A stretch of DNA of 64,000 nucleotides from Rhizobium sp. NLR16a (GTDB taxonomy: Bacteria; Pseudomonadota; Alphaproteobacteria; Rhizobiales; Rhizobiaceae). Shown piece after piece: positions 1 through 9,310 of the stretch. The position numbers were made by a program, and so were the translations under genes. The stretch lies in NCBI RefSeq assembly GCF_017948245.1, contig NZ_CP072865.1:1699501-1763500 (forward strand), read 5' to 3'. The notes below the pieces were generated by a model. The model searched no databases and was not told the origin of the DNA. It saw only the letters and a list, made by a program, of their open reading frames with translations. Every line of letters begins with the position of its first letter. The stretch's first letter is position 1.

Positions 1-2
1 CA

Positions 3-392
3 ACGGCGGCTCTCGTTGTCGCTGAAACCACCGCGACCGCCGGTCTCGCGAATGCCCCTGCATCCGCCACCGCCACGACGAAGGCAATCGCCAACGTCAG
101 CTTCCAGGCAGCCAACCAGACCTTCACAGCCACGACCGTCAACGGTTCGCCGGTTCTGTCGGCTCTGGGAAGCGTCAGCCCGGAAGGCGGCCCGTTCATC
201 GGCGCTGCCATCTCCGGTACCGGCATTCCCGGTTCCACTACCATCAGCGGGATCACCTATGGCCCCTCGGGCACGATCCAGAGCATCACCATGTCCGCCA
301 ACGCGACCGCCAATGGCACCGCCATCACGGTCACGGCAACGGGCGTGCTCGAAGCAACGCTGATGCGGCCCTTCCTGTCGAAGGTGAACTAA
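3..392 (+). CDS. Phage capsid-type structural protein, C-terminal part (partial)
   Basis: An open frame runs in from the left edge to a TAA at 390-392, giving 129 visible residues; the start lies outside the window. The composition is rich in Ala, Thr, Gly and Ser with short repeated beta-strand-like segments, as in an Ig-like or other beta-rich decoration domain at the end of a phage coat protein. It sits directly before the scaffold-like and adaptor genes, where a P22-like phage places its coat protein. The overlapping frame at 16-363 is Pro/Arg-rich and is a shadow. The capsid assignment is inferred from position; the fragment alone is not diagnostic. Confidence 0.5.
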   Translation, partial: TAALVVAETTATAGLANAPASATATTKAIANVSFQAANQTFTATTVNGSPVLSALGSVSPEGGPFIGAAISGTGIPGSTTISGITYGPSGTIQSITMSANATANGTAITVTATGVLEATLMRPFLSKVN

Positions 393-459
393 CCCTGACC
401 AACGGCGGGCGCTTCGGCGCCCGTTTCCCCTTTCCCGCCATCAACAGCGAGCAATCACC

Positions 460-1023
460 ATGACCGATAATAAGGGCGTCTACGCCTCTTTCAGCATTGA
501 GCCCGTCGAGCAGCCTTTCCTCACCGAACAGGAAGGACGCCCGATTTTCAAGGACACCGAGTTCGTCACAATCTTCATCGCCGGGGACAAGCACACCGAA
601 GTCCACCGCGTCGCGACCGATCACGACAAGGAGCGTTTCTCGGAAGCCTATAGACGCTTCAAGGAAGGCGCTGCTGCGCGCGAACAACTCGTCGGCACAC
701 CGCTTGCTCAGTGGCCTTACCTCAAGGTCAGCCAGGTCAAGGAGCTTGAGGGCATCAACGTCTACAGCGTCGAGCAGCTTGCGGCGCTCTCTGATACTGC
801 CAAGCAGAAGATCGGCATGGGCGCAAACGAACTCGTTGCTGCTGCTCAAGCGTTTCTCGCAACAGCCAAGGACGCCAGCGCTGCATCTGCATTCGCCGCG
901 GAGAACGAACGGCTCAAGAACGACGTGCAGCGCCTCCAGGCGCAGATCGACGAAATGGGCAAACGTTTCGATGCCATGGCGAAAGAGCAGGGCGGCTCCG
1001 GCCGTCGCAGTGCAGCCGCTTAA
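460..1023 (+). CDS. Phage head-region protein with coiled-coil C-terminus, unknown function
   Basis: This 187-residue protein follows the presumed coat gene. The middle (about residues 85-130) has a helix-hairpin-helix-like pattern (VKELEGINVYSVEQL followed by a Gly-rich turn), and residues 145-180 form a strongly charged heptad-like coiled coil. The first half carries no family signature that I recognise. It ends 15 bases before the adaptor gene, so both are surely in one late transcript. The position suggests an accessory head or scaffold-type protein, but I see no enzymatic motif. The Shine-Dalgarno before the ATG is weak. Confidence 0.6.
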   Translation: MTDNKGVYASFSIEPVEQPFLTEQEGRPIFKDTEFVTIFIAGDKHTEVHRVATDHDKERFSEAYRRFKEGAAAREQLVGTPLAQWPYLKVSQVKELEGINVYSVEQLAALSDTAKQKIGMGANELVAAAQAFLATAKDASAASAFAAENERLKNDVQRLQAQIDEMGKRFDAMAKEQGGSGRRSAAA

Positions 1024-1038
1024 ACGGGAGATCCGCGC

Positions 1039-1746
1039 ATGTCGCTCTTGACCATAATCCAGAACGTCTGTGCGGAAATCAGCATTGATCCGCCGACCGC
1101 TGTCATGTCGTCGGCGGACCCCCAGATTGCGCAGCTTCGTATCCTGTCGTTTCGCGCTGGTCGCGAGCTCATGAGGGGGCATGACTGGTCGGCGCTTGTC
1201 GTGGTCAGGAACTTCACTGCCACCGGCGCCATTCCGGAACCATCGGAACCTCCTTTGGACTGGGATCGGTTTGCCGAAAATTCGAAGATCTGGAACACGT
1301 CGCGCCTTTGGCAGCTGAACGGCCCGGTTGAGCCGCAGACCTGGGAGCGGAACACCATCATCAATTCGAATCCGGTGCCGCAGATCTGGCGCATGCTGGG
1401 CGGCAGACTCGCAATCTATCCCAACGATGTAGGCGAAACTCTCCGATACGAATACGTGTCGAACGCATGGGTCGCCGTCAACGGCGGCACGTCCTACGCC
1501 GCTACCTGGGCCAATGACACTGACACGGCGCGGTTTCCTGAAGAGCTGCTCGAGCTTTCGACCATCTGGCGATGGAAGCGCGCCAAGGGCCTGGACTACG
1601 GGGAAGAGATGGCAAATTTCGAGAGAGCGAAGGAGTCGGCGATCGGCTCTGACCGCGCCGCTGCTCCGATGGACATCTCGCTGCCGAATAGAGGGCAGGT
1701 TCCCGACAACTATTGGCCCGGCATCATCACGGTACCGAATCCATGA
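1039..1746 (+). CDS. Phage head-tail adaptor (gp4/gp6-like tail accessory factor)
   Basis: The 235-residue product has an all-helical N-terminus with the pattern 'AGRELMRGHDWSALV', typical of podovirus adaptor proteins, followed by a Trp-rich segment with 'WRMLGGRLAIYP' near the middle. Such adaptors dock under the portal ring and prepare the capsid for tail attachment. The ATG has a good ribosome site (GGGAG) upstream. The stop overlaps the next start (ATGA at 1743-1746), showing translational coupling to the gp10-like gene. The assignment rests on these motifs plus gene order. Confidence 0.72.
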   Translation: MSLLTIIQNVCAEISIDPPTAVMSSADPQIAQLRILSFRAGRELMRGHDWSALVVVRNFTATGAIPEPSEPPLDWDRFAENSKIWNTSRLWQLNGPVEPQTWERNTIINSNPVPQIWRMLGGRLAIYPNDVGETLRYEYVSNAWVAVNGGTSYAATWANDTDTARFPEELLELSTIWRWKRAKGLDYGEEMANFERAKESAIGSDRAAAPMDISLPNRGQVPDNYWPGIITVPNP

Positions 1747-3566
1747 CAAGGCAGCCCATTCCAGCCAGCGCCGGCAAAACCCGCGTCTCTCCTAGCAAGG
1801 ATTGGATTGCACCGATCGGCGGCTGGCGTACCGACGTCGAGATGGCAGACATGCCCAAGGACGCCGCGTTCCTGCTCGATAACTTCTTTCCGGAGGCGAA
1901 CCGGGTTCGCGCCCGCTATGGATATCTTGCATTTGCCACAGGGCTCGGCGCCGACGTCAAAACCGTCATTCCGTATTCGGGGGTGAGCAATCGGCTCTTC
2001 GCTGCGGCGGGGGATAAAATATTCGATATCACGGCCGGCGGCGCTGTCGGCGCTGCCGTGGTGTCTGGTCAGTCGAGTGCGCATTGGTCGGCGCAGCTGT
2101 ACACGAACCCGGCAGGGCAGGAATATCTGCGGCTCGTCAACGGCCTGGACACGCCGCTGCTCTTCAACGGCACGTCCTGGACCAACAATTACATCGTCGG
2201 GAGCGCAGCGCCGGTAACGCAAAACGTCGCGGTAAAGAACGTGCCCTATACGCTGAGCTTCTTCGGTACCGGATCGATCACGCTCTCGGGCGCCTTCGCC
2301 GGCGTCCTGAACGGGACCGGCGTCGGCAACAGAGTTACGCTGACCTTCACGCCAGCCGCCGGCACTCTGACCCTTACCGTGGCGGGCACTGTGACGAATG
2401 CCCAGCTTGAGACCGGCTCTGTAGCCACCCCGTATGTTTCATCGACGATGATCACCGGCATTTCAGACCCGTCATTGCTGATCGCGGTGACGGCCTACCG
2501 CTCGCGTCTGTGGTTCATCGAGAAGAGCTCGACGAACGTCTGGTATCTGGCAACCGACGCCGTCAGCGGCGCGGCGACGGTGCTGCCGGTCGGCGGGAAT
2601 ATGAAATACGGCGGCACGCTGGTGTCGATCAACGTCTGGACCATTCCCGTTTCCACCGGTCTGCAGCAATGCCTTGTCCTGATGTCGTCCGAGGGCGAGG
2701 TGATCGTCTACCAGGGATCAGATCCGTCCAGCTCAACGAATTGGGGACTGCTCGGTACCTTCAAACTTGGCCGGCCGCTCGGCACGGATCGGTGCATGCT
2801 GCCCGTTGGTGCCGATCTTGCGATCATGACCACGGATGGCATCGTTCCGATCACCAAGGCCGTTCAACTCGACCGCGGCGCAACGAGCCTTGGCGCCATC
2901 ACCGCGAAGATCGGGCCGACGTGGCGCGAGACAGTGGGCGCGATCGGCACGACGTCGGAGGAATGGCAGCTATCAAGCTTCCCAAAGCGCCAGATGGCAA
3001 TCGTGAACCTGCCTTCGTCGTTCGGGCCTTATCAGTACGTCATGAACACCGAAACCGGCGCCTGGTGCCGCTTTGTGGGAATAGCCTCGTCATGTTGGGC
3101 AACATGGCAGGACCGGCTGTTTTTTGGCTCGAGCGATGGGACGGTATATGAGGCAGAAGCCGGCGCCAGCGACAACGGAACAGCGATCGACGCTCTCATG
3201 GTTGGCGCCTGGAACCGCTTCGGCGATGGCTTGGCGACGAAGTTTTCCAAGCTGATCGGCGTGACTGCGCAGATCGGGGTTTCAACACTGATGTACGCCG
3301 GGATTTCGGTCGACTATCAGACGAAGATCCCGACCGCGCTTCTCTCATCCGTCGAGAACAGTGCTGCGGCAAGATGGGGAACCGCGGTCTGGGGCGTGTC
3401 GAAGTTCCCGGGAACAATCCTTGCGCGGAAATTCGCCTCTGCCGGCGCCTTTGGTGCAGCGCTCGCGCCGACCGTGCGCGCTCTTATCTCCGGGTCCTCC
3501 GCCTCGATCTCTGAAGCGGCCGTCGTCGGTGGCGAGGTGCTTTATGAAAAGGGCGCGCCGCTTTGA
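1743..3566 (+). CDS. P22 gp10-like tail hub / packaged-DNA stabilization protein
   Basis: The product has 607 residues. The ATG at 1743 overlaps the previous stop and is preferred to an upstream in-frame start at 1713, which lies deep inside the adaptor gene. The segment 'DNFFPEANRVRARYGY' followed by repeated beta-strand blocks (WSAQLY, TSWTNN, RLWFIEKSSTNVWYL) is the pattern of phage beta-propeller-like hub proteins that plug the portal after DNA packaging. Length and position directly after the adaptor fit. It is followed without a gap by an acetyltransferase-like gene that begins inside its stop codon. I am fairly sure of a structural role and less sure of strict gp10 homology. Confidence 0.65.
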   Translation: MTRQPIPASAGKTRVSPSKDWIAPIGGWRTDVEMADMPKDAAFLLDNFFPEANRVRARYGYLAFATGLGADVKTVIPYSGVSNRLFAAAGDKIFDITAGGAVGAAVVSGQSSAHWSAQLYTNPAGQEYLRLVNGLDTPLLFNGTSWTNNYIVGSAAPVTQNVAVKNVPYTLSFFGTGSITLSGAFAGVLNGTGVGNRVTLTFTPAAGTLTLTVAGTVTNAQLETGSVATPYVSSTMITGISDPSLLIAVTAYRSRLWFIEKSSTNVWYLATDAVSGAATVLPVGGNMKYGGTLVSINVWTIPVSTGLQQCLVLMSSEGEVIVYQGSDPSSSTNWGLLGTFKLGRPLGTDRCMLPVGADLAIMTTDGIVPITKAVQLDRGATSLGAITAKIGPTWRETVGAIGTTSEEWQLSSFPKRQMAIVNLPSSFGPYQYVMNTETGAWCRFVGIASSCWATWQDRLFFGSSDGTVYEAEAGASDNGTAIDALMVGAWNRFGDGLATKFSKLIGVTAQIGVSTLMYAGISVDYQTKIPTALLSSVENSAAARWGTAVWGVSKFPGTILARKFASAGAFGAALAPTVRALISGSSASISEAAVVGGEVLYEKGAPL

Positions 3567-3961
3567 TCGTCTCGGAGCCGCGGGCCGACATCGCGGCCTG
3601 GGTCGGGGCCAAGATTGGGGTTTCGTTCCATCCGCCCTATACCGCCTTGGCGCATGTCGACCGCGGCCGGATCATCGCCGGGTATGTCTTCAATGTCTGG
3701 ACAGAACATGACGTCGAGGTGTCGCTTGCCGCCGACCGGTTGTCCGTCACGCTGATGCGGGCGGCCTTCCGCTATGTCGTCGGGCAGCTTGGATGCCGCC
3801 GTGCAACCTTCAGGACACGCGTAGACAACGCGCAGGCTCAGAAGGCGCTCGACAGGCTCGGCGCACGTCTGGAAGGCTGCCAGCGTGGCTATTTCGGCGA
3901 CTGCGACGCGCTGCTCTATGGAATCTTGAAAGAGGACTTCCCCTATGGTTTCCACGCCTAA
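3563..3961 (+). CDS. GNAT-like acetyltransferase in phage structural operon
   Basis: A 132-residue product. The TTG start at 3563 overlaps the preceding stop (TTGA) and has an AAAAGG site upstream. The core (VDRGRIIAGYVFNVWTEHD, then VTLMRAAFRYVVGQLGCRRATFRTRVDNAQAQKALDRLG) matches the strand-helix order of the GNAT fold, including the 'VDNAQAQKALDRLGA' helix that in this family follows the acetyl-CoA site. Small GNAT proteins recur between hub and ejection genes of podoviruses; their substrate is not known. The classic Q/R-x-x-G-x-G/A loop is not clear, so activity is uncertain. The 3' end overlaps the next gene by 17 bases. Confidence 0.62.
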   Translation: MIVSEPRADIAAWVGAKIGVSFHPPYTALAHVDRGRIIAGYVFNVWTEHDVEVSLAADRLSVTLMRAAFRYVVGQLGCRRATFRTRVDNAQAQKALDRLGARLEGCQRGYFGDCDALLYGILKEDFPYGFHA

Positions 3962-4946
3962 GGCGCCCAAGGCTCCCGATCCGACACAGACCGCGGCGGC
4001 GCAGACTGCGACGAACGTCGACACCGCGATTGCGAACGCTGGTCTCAGCCATACCAACCAGTACACGCCCGACGGCTCGCTGGAGTACAAGGTCACCGGC
4101 CATACGACGATGACCGACCAGAACGGGAAGACCTATCAGCTCCCGACCTATTCGGCCTACCAGACCTATTCGCCGCAGAACCAGGCAATCTACGACCAGA
4201 CGCAGCAGACGCAGCTCGGCCTGGCGAAGCTCGCGAACTCGCAGACTGGCAAAATCTCCGGCATCCTCGACACGAACGTCGATCTCAGCTCTGGCAACGT
4301 GGACAAATACGTCAACGACCATTGGCAATCCGGCTTCAACAATCAGTGGGATCGCGATCAGGCGAGCTTGGAACAGAGCCTTGCCGACAAGGGCGTGACG
4401 ATGGGATCGGCCGCCTATGATAATGCCATGCGCGATTTCTCCACGCGCAAGCAGGCGGCGTCCGATCAGTATCTCGGCGACATGTATTCGAATGCGCAGA
4501 ATTCCATCCTGACCGAGCGCAACCAGCCGCTGAACGAGATTTCGGCTCTGATGTCCGGCTCGCAGGTCAATCAGCCGAATTACGTCAATACGCCGACGAC
4601 ACAGCTTCCGACCGTCGACCAAGCCGGCCTGATCAACGAAAACTATAACCAGCAGATGGGTGCCTATAATCAGCAAGCCGCCCGCTCGAATGCTGCCATG
4701 GGCGGTTTGTTCGGTCTCGGCTCGGCGCTGCTCGGCGGCTGGGCGATGTCCGATCGCCGGCTGAAGCGTGACATTCATCGGATCGGCCAAACAGCGTCCG
4801 GACTGCCGGTTTACGAATACGAATATCTCTGGGGCGGCGGCCGGCAAGTCGGCTTCATGGCCGATGAGGTCGAAGCAGTCGCTCCCGGCGCCGTCGCCGT
4901 TGGTCCTGGCGGCTTTAAGATGGTCAATTACGCGGGGGTTCTGTGA
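3945..4946 (+). CDS. Phage ejection/tail protein with C-terminal S74-type domain
   Basis: A 333-residue protein. The first 230 residues are Gln-, Asn- and Ala-rich helical sequence, as in internal virion proteins. After a short Gly-rich hydrophobic segment (GGLFGLGSALLGGWA) comes 'SDRRLKRDI' and then 'GRQVGFMADEVEAV', the hallmark of the intramolecular chaperone (peptidase S74) found on phage tail and ejection proteins. In long S74 proteins this domain trimerises and self-cleaves; here it is short (about 70 residues). The gene overlaps both neighbours and ends in TGATG, coupled to the transglycosylase gene. Confidence 0.7.
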   Translation: MVSTPKAPKAPDPTQTAAAQTATNVDTAIANAGLSHTNQYTPDGSLEYKVTGHTTMTDQNGKTYQLPTYSAYQTYSPQNQAIYDQTQQTQLGLAKLANSQTGKISGILDTNVDLSSGNVDKYVNDHWQSGFNNQWDRDQASLEQSLADKGVTMGSAAYDNAMRDFSTRKQAASDQYLGDMYSNAQNSILTERNQPLNEISALMSGSQVNQPNYVNTPTTQLPTVDQAGLINENYNQQMGAYNQQAARSNAAMGGLFGLGSALLGGWAMSDRRLKRDIHRIGQTASGLPVYEYEYLWGGGRQVGFMADEVEAVAPGAVAVGPGGFKMVNYAGVL

Positions 4947-7009
4947 TGGGCTTCATCTTCGGCGGTGATACAGGCCAGACGCAGGCGGAGGTCACAGACG
5001 CTCGCAAGCGCCTCGCTGCGGCTATGCTGCAGCAAGGCACGGGTACGAGCCCGATCCAGTCGCCATGGGAAGGCGCAGCGCGCATGGCGCAGGCGCTCAT
5101 GGGCGGCCTCGCCGTCCGCAACCAGGCGAACCAGCAGCAGGCGGCAGATGCCCAGGTGATCGCAGCCATCACCGGTCAGCCGTACACGCCTCCTGAGCAG
5201 CCCAAGAGCTTTCTTTCATCGCTGTTTGGTGGTGGCGACAAGCCAGCCAATCCCGGCGCCAGTGGCTCGTCCATGCCGAAAGTGGACGCGGCGGGTAACA
5301 TCCCCGCGGCACCCTTCAAGGCTGGCGGCAACCCTGAAGTGGCGGAATACATTCGCCAAGCATCGATCGCCAGGGGCATTGATCCGAACTATTCTCTTCG
5401 GGTCGCCGGTCATGAGGGCTTGAACGTCTTCGATCCTTCGCAGCCTGATCGCGGCGGGGACGAGGGCTCTTCATTTGGTCCCTTCCAACTTCACTATGCC
5501 GGTATGTCGAAATCGATGCCGAACGCAGGCCTCGGCGACGAGTTCACAAAGGCAACCGGTCTCCATGCCAGGGACCCGTCGACGTGGAAGCACCAGGTGG
5601 ACTTCGCGCTCGATTGGGCGCGAAAACACGGATGGGGCCCTTGGATGGGAGCTAAGGCAGAGGGCATCACCGGTATGATGGGTATAGGCGCTATGCCGCC
5701 GCAGCAGGCAGCAAGCGCCGCACCTCCTGCGGCTGGGCAAACCAGTTCATCGATGCAGTCGGCGCCGGTAAATCCGCCGCCCGCGGCTGCAGGCGAAGTG
5801 GCAAGTCTGGATCCCTCAATTGGCATTCCCATGCCTGGGGCCGCTGGACAGATGCGCGCCTCCGATCCCGCCCAGGTCATGCCGCCGCAGGCCGGTCCTC
5901 AAGCAGCGTTGCCACCTATGCCAATCCGAGATGTGGGACCAACTCCTCCCGTCGCTGGCGTTCCGCAATCGCAGCAGCCCGCGCCGGTCCGCCTTGCCCA
6001 GGCGCTGGACAACGCCCCGCAGCAGCAGCCGAACCCGATGGCAAACCCGCGCGCACAAGCTTTGGTGCAGGCGATCATGAACCCGAACGCATCGCCGCAG
6101 GTGAAGGCGCTGGCGGCGCAGTCTCTGCAAGCTTTGACAAAACCGACGGAATACGGGTTCCAGGTGTTGCCCGACGGTACGGTGCTGCGCTCCGATCCTC
6201 GCAGCGGCACGCTCACGCCCGTTTATCGCTCGGAAATGTCGCAGGCCGATCAGGCGAAGCTTGATTTCGAGCGCGAGAAATTCCGCCAGGAGCAGCAAAA
6301 TCGCGGCACGCTAACAGCAGCAGAACAAGCGAACATCGATCTCGAGCGGCAGAAGTCCGATTTCGAAAGGAACAAGCCGGTTGTCGTCCAGCCCGGCGAA
6401 ACTCTCTTCAGCCCCGGCCAGGATCGCGTCGTCTATCAGGGCACCGGCTATAAGCCGGAAGACGTGTCGAACCTCCGCAAGGAGATCCAGAACCTCCCGA
6501 CCTATAAGAGCTATCAGCAGGCGCTTCCTTCCTACTCGTCGATGATCGACACCGCGAAGACGGACTCGAAGGCATCCGACCTGAACCTGATCTACGGCCT
6601 CGGTAAGATCATGGACCCGAACTCGGTCGTTCGCGAAGGCGAAATGACGATGGTGCAGAACACCTCATCGTGGCCGGACTGGCTTAAAGGTGCATATGAC
6701 AGCGTCACCGGCGGTTCTCGGCTTGAGCCCGACACAAGGAAGGCGATCCTCGGCGAAGCGCGCAGCCGCATGATGGCTTATCGTGGAGCGCTCGATAACG
6801 ACATCTCGCAATATCGGGGCATCATCGGCCGGCGCGGTATGAACGAGGCGGATATCCTGCCAACTTTGGGAGATATTGCGGCGGTCCCGGACCTGGTCCA
6901 GCCCCCAGGAGCCGCGCCCACGGCAGAGATCGGTCCGGCTCCGGAAGGTGTTCCCGAAGATGTATGGGGCGCAATGACGCCAGCGGAGCGCAAGCTATGG
7001 CAGAAATGA
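4946..7009 (+). CDS. Internal virion peptidoglycan-degrading protein (lytic transglycosylase-like)
   Basis: A 687-residue product; the ATG at 4946 overlaps the previous stop (TGATG). Residues about 125-235 form a lysozyme-like domain: 'SLRVAGHEGLNVF' puts a candidate catalytic glutamate at 157, followed by 'SSFGPFQLHYAGM' and a Trp-rich segment (KHGWGPWMGAKAEG). This matches phage enzymes that open the cell wall during DNA ejection. The middle is Pro/Ala/Gln-rich and likely flexible; the last 250 residues are helical, with a long charged coiled coil near 430-480. It lies among the ejection genes, not in the lysis cassette, which supports an entry role. Confidence 0.72.
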   Translation: MGFIFGGDTGQTQAEVTDARKRLAAAMLQQGTGTSPIQSPWEGAARMAQALMGGLAVRNQANQQQAADAQVIAAITGQPYTPPEQPKSFLSSLFGGGDKPANPGASGSSMPKVDAAGNIPAAPFKAGGNPEVAEYIRQASIARGIDPNYSLRVAGHEGLNVFDPSQPDRGGDEGSSFGPFQLHYAGMSKSMPNAGLGDEFTKATGLHARDPSTWKHQVDFALDWARKHGWGPWMGAKAEGITGMMGIGAMPPQQAASAAPPAAGQTSSSMQSAPVNPPPAAAGEVASLDPSIGIPMPGAAGQMRASDPAQVMPPQAGPQAALPPMPIRDVGPTPPVAGVPQSQQPAPVRLAQALDNAPQQQPNPMANPRAQALVQAIMNPNASPQVKALAAQSLQALTKPTEYGFQVLPDGTVLRSDPRSGTLTPVYRSEMSQADQAKLDFEREKFRQEQQNRGTLTAAEQANIDLERQKSDFERNKPVVVQPGETLFSPGQDRVVYQGTGYKPEDVSNLRKEIQNLPTYKSYQQALPSYSSMIDTAKTDSKASDLNLIYGLGKIMDPNSVVREGEMTMVQNTSSWPDWLKGAYDSVTGGSRLEPDTRKAILGEARSRMMAYRGALDNDISQYRGIIGRRGMNEADILPTLGDIAAVPDLVQPPGAAPTAEIGPAPEGVPEDVWGAMTPAERKLWQK

Positions 7010-9069
7010 CACCGGAACAGCAGCGGGCACTGGCAATCGCGGCGGCGCGTCTGAGGCTTCAGAAGCAGCCGCAGGAGTCGTCGGGCGGAGATGCCATGGG
7101 GACGCTATCGACGACTTCGGCTGCCGCGCCTCCTCAGACCGGGGAAGAGCTGCGAGCCCGCATCTATGCTGATCTTGCCGCTAAGCGCGATGCCACGAAG
7201 CCGGTGCTTGACCGGAATCGACTGCGGGCCGATGACGCCCTTTCACAAGCAAGAACAGGCGTCGGCGGACTCATCGAGGGTATTCCGATCGTCGGGCCGA
7301 TCCTCCGCGGTGGTGCTGAGCGGGCTGCAGCGGCGACGCTCGCGGCAGTCTCGGACGAGACCTATGATCAGGTCATGAATCGCATTAGCGAGGCGAACAG
7401 AGCCGAAAAAGAAGCGAACCCATACATCGACAAGGGGGCTCAGATTACTGGGGCCGTTGCCGGGACAATACCGGCGATCATGGCTGCGCCAGCTGCGTTC
7501 GGAGCAGGCGGCGGGAGCTTGCTCCTGCGGTCAGGTATCTCTGGGGTCACCGGTGCTGCGATCGGGGGAGCTGATGCAGGCGTTCGAAGCGGTGGTGACA
7601 CTGACGAAATGTGGCGGGGAGCCAAATTGGGCGGCCTGTTTGGATTAGGCGGCCCGGTTGCCGGCAAGGTCATCGGGGCGGGGGCCAGGTCTCTTGTTGA
7701 TGCTCTCCGCACGCGCGCAGCGGCGAGAGTGGCCGGTATGGATCCGCAGGCGTTCGGTTATTTCCGGCGCGCTGTCACGGATGACGGTCTTGACGCGTCG
7801 GCGCTGCCGCGCAGGCTGACGGAGATGGGGCCGGAGGCTATTCCGGCGGATCTAGGCCCTAACCTTCAGAAGCAGGCTGGCGCGCTTGCCGCGACGCCCG
7901 GTGAGGCACAGGCGACAATCCGAACTGCACTCGCAGATCGGCAGGCCGGCGCAAACGCGCGCATTGGTCAAACGATTGATGAGACGATGGGGCCGAACAT
8001 CGTTCCCTCGGAAGTAAGAGCCGGAATTGAAGGCAATCAGAACTCGTTCAGCCCTCTTTATCGTGAAGTCTTTAGGGGTGCCCGCCCTTACGACATGAGT
8101 CCGATAGCAGACGCCATGGACGTTGATATCGGCCGCCTTCGCGGCCCAGCTCAGGCCCGGTTGCGGCAGGTTCGCGACATGCTGAACGTTGCGAATTCAA
8201 ACGTCCTTTCCACAGATCCGGGTGTCATGTTTCAGACGCGTCAGGCAATCGATGGACTTCTAAAGACGGAAATTGATCCGAAGGCTATTGCGACGCTGAT
8301 GGAAGCCCGCCAAATGCTCGACGATGGCCTTACCCGCGCCGTGCCACGCATCAAGGAACTTGACGCTGGATTTTCTGAGCTGGCCCGTCAGGACGAAGCT
8401 CTGACGCGCGGTCAGCAAGTCCTCGACAGCGGTCGCACAGCGCCGCGCCCCTCCGAGTTAGCCGCAGAGGTAGAGCAGGGAGTTCAGCCGCAGGGGATGC
8501 AGATCGGTCCGTCCGCGGTCCCGCTGCGTCTATCGCAAGGCGCCCGGGCCGAGATCGACCGCATCGTTGGCACGAACTCCAACGATATCGCGGCTATGAA
8601 CAGGCTGATCAAAGGGGAGGGTGATTGGAACCGCGCGCGTCTCTCCACCCTATTTGGACCCGAGAAGGCCGATCGGTTGTTTAAGGTGCTCGAGAACGAG
8701 CGCATTTATGCCGACACGGCGAACACGGTCACGCGCAATAGCGAAACCGCAGCGCGCATCGCAGCTCAGAACGAGCTAGGTGGCGGCGCCGGCAATTTCG
8801 GTGTGAAGGAAGCCTTCAAGGCTGGGGGCTTCCTCGGGGCAGCTCGATCGGCGGCAATCGACAAGGCTGACGACATCGTGAAGGCCTTGGTGTCGAGCAA
8901 CACCGGGAATGTCACCCGCGACAGTCTTGCACGGGCCCTCACAGGCGAACAGCGGGAAAAGCTGGTCGAGGGGCTGGTGAGAGCGCAGGGAATGGGAACG
9001 ACGCCCGCGCTAGTCGATCCGGTCGTTAAAGCCCTGCTTTTGAATGCCGGAACCGCGCGGACGCGATGA
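6997..9069 (+). CDS. Large internal virion / DNA ejection protein
   Basis: A 690-residue product. The ATG at 6997 lies inside the end of the previous gene (13-base overlap); an in-frame start at 6964 would overlap more and lacks support. The N-terminus (MAEMTPEQQRALAIAAARL) and the two Gly-rich hydrophobic stretches around residues 90-110 and 150-215 are typical of large phage ejection proteins thought to form part of the trans-envelope DNA channel. The remainder is charged helical sequence without enzyme motifs. It is the third of three consecutive ejection-type genes, as in P22-like phages. Confidence 0.6.
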   Translation: MAEMTPEQQRALAIAAARLRLQKQPQESSGGDAMGTLSTTSAAAPPQTGEELRARIYADLAAKRDATKPVLDRNRLRADDALSQARTGVGGLIEGIPIVGPILRGGAERAAAATLAAVSDETYDQVMNRISEANRAEKEANPYIDKGAQITGAVAGTIPAIMAAPAAFGAGGGSLLLRSGISGVTGAAIGGADAGVRSGGDTDEMWRGAKLGGLFGLGGPVAGKVIGAGARSLVDALRTRAAARVAGMDPQAFGYFRRAVTDDGLDASALPRRLTEMGPEAIPADLGPNLQKQAGALAATPGEAQATIRTALADRQAGANARIGQTIDETMGPNIVPSEVRAGIEGNQNSFSPLYREVFRGARPYDMSPIADAMDVDIGRLRGPAQARLRQVRDMLNVANSNVLSTDPGVMFQTRQAIDGLLKTEIDPKAIATLMEARQMLDDGLTRAVPRIKELDAGFSELARQDEALTRGQQVLDSGRTAPRPSELAAEVEQGVQPQGMQIGPSAVPLRLSQGARAEIDRIVGTNSNDIAAMNRLIKGEGDWNRARLSTLFGPEKADRLFKVLENERIYADTANTVTRNSETAARIAAQNELGGGAGNFGVKEAFKAGGFLGAARSAAIDKADDIVKALVSSNTGNVTRDSLARALTGEQREKLVEGLVRAQGMGTTPALVDPVVKALLLNAGTARTR

Positions 9070-9243
9070 GGGGTCAACCCAGCAAATAGCGAGATAGAGT
9101 AGGGCGGCAAAACAGATGCCCATCACAAATCCCGCATCGAACGACCCTCCAAGGAAGTTTCCAATGCCGTCCACTGCCCAGTTGATCCCATAGAGAATCG
9201 CGGTGGTAAGGGCGATGCAGGTGATTTGCAGAACTCGGATCAT
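9010..9243 (-). CDS. Possible small two-helix membrane protein antisense to the late operon
   Basis: This reverse-strand frame codes 77 residues from an ATG at 9243. It contains two clear hydrophobic helices (about residues 5-25 and 33-50: ITCIALTTAILYGINWA and FVMGICFAALLYLAICW) and a basic C-terminus. It fills most of the only gap in the late operon (9070-9310) and overlaps the preceding ejection gene tail to tail by 60 bases. Random antisense frames in GC-rich DNA seldom look so cleanly membrane-like, but I see no strong ribosome site and no known family. Confidence 0.4.
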   Translation of the reverse strand: MIRVLQITCIALTTAILYGINWAVDGIGNFLGGSFDAGFVMGICFAALLYLAICWVDPSSRPRGSGIQKQGFNDRID

Positions 9244-9270
9244 GCCACAACCAATACTACAGCCTCTTCG

Positions 9271-9298
9271 GCCTCGCAATTCGCGGGGCTGTTTCTTT
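9271..9298 (+). terminator. Rho-independent terminator between ejection and tail-fibre genes
   Basis: A 7-bp GC stem (9271-9277 with 9283-9289, one G-U pair) with a 5-base loop is followed by TGTTTCTTTT. It lies after the ejection genes and just before the ribosome site of the tail-fibre gene, so it could reduce read-through into the tail and lysis genes. Confidence 0.6.
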
Positions 9299-9310
9299 TG
9301 GAGATGGTGA

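Noticed and set aside
331..1749. Reverse frame of 472 codons over the phage adaptor gene
   Set aside because: It is antisense to coupled late genes and has no motif or ribosome-site support.
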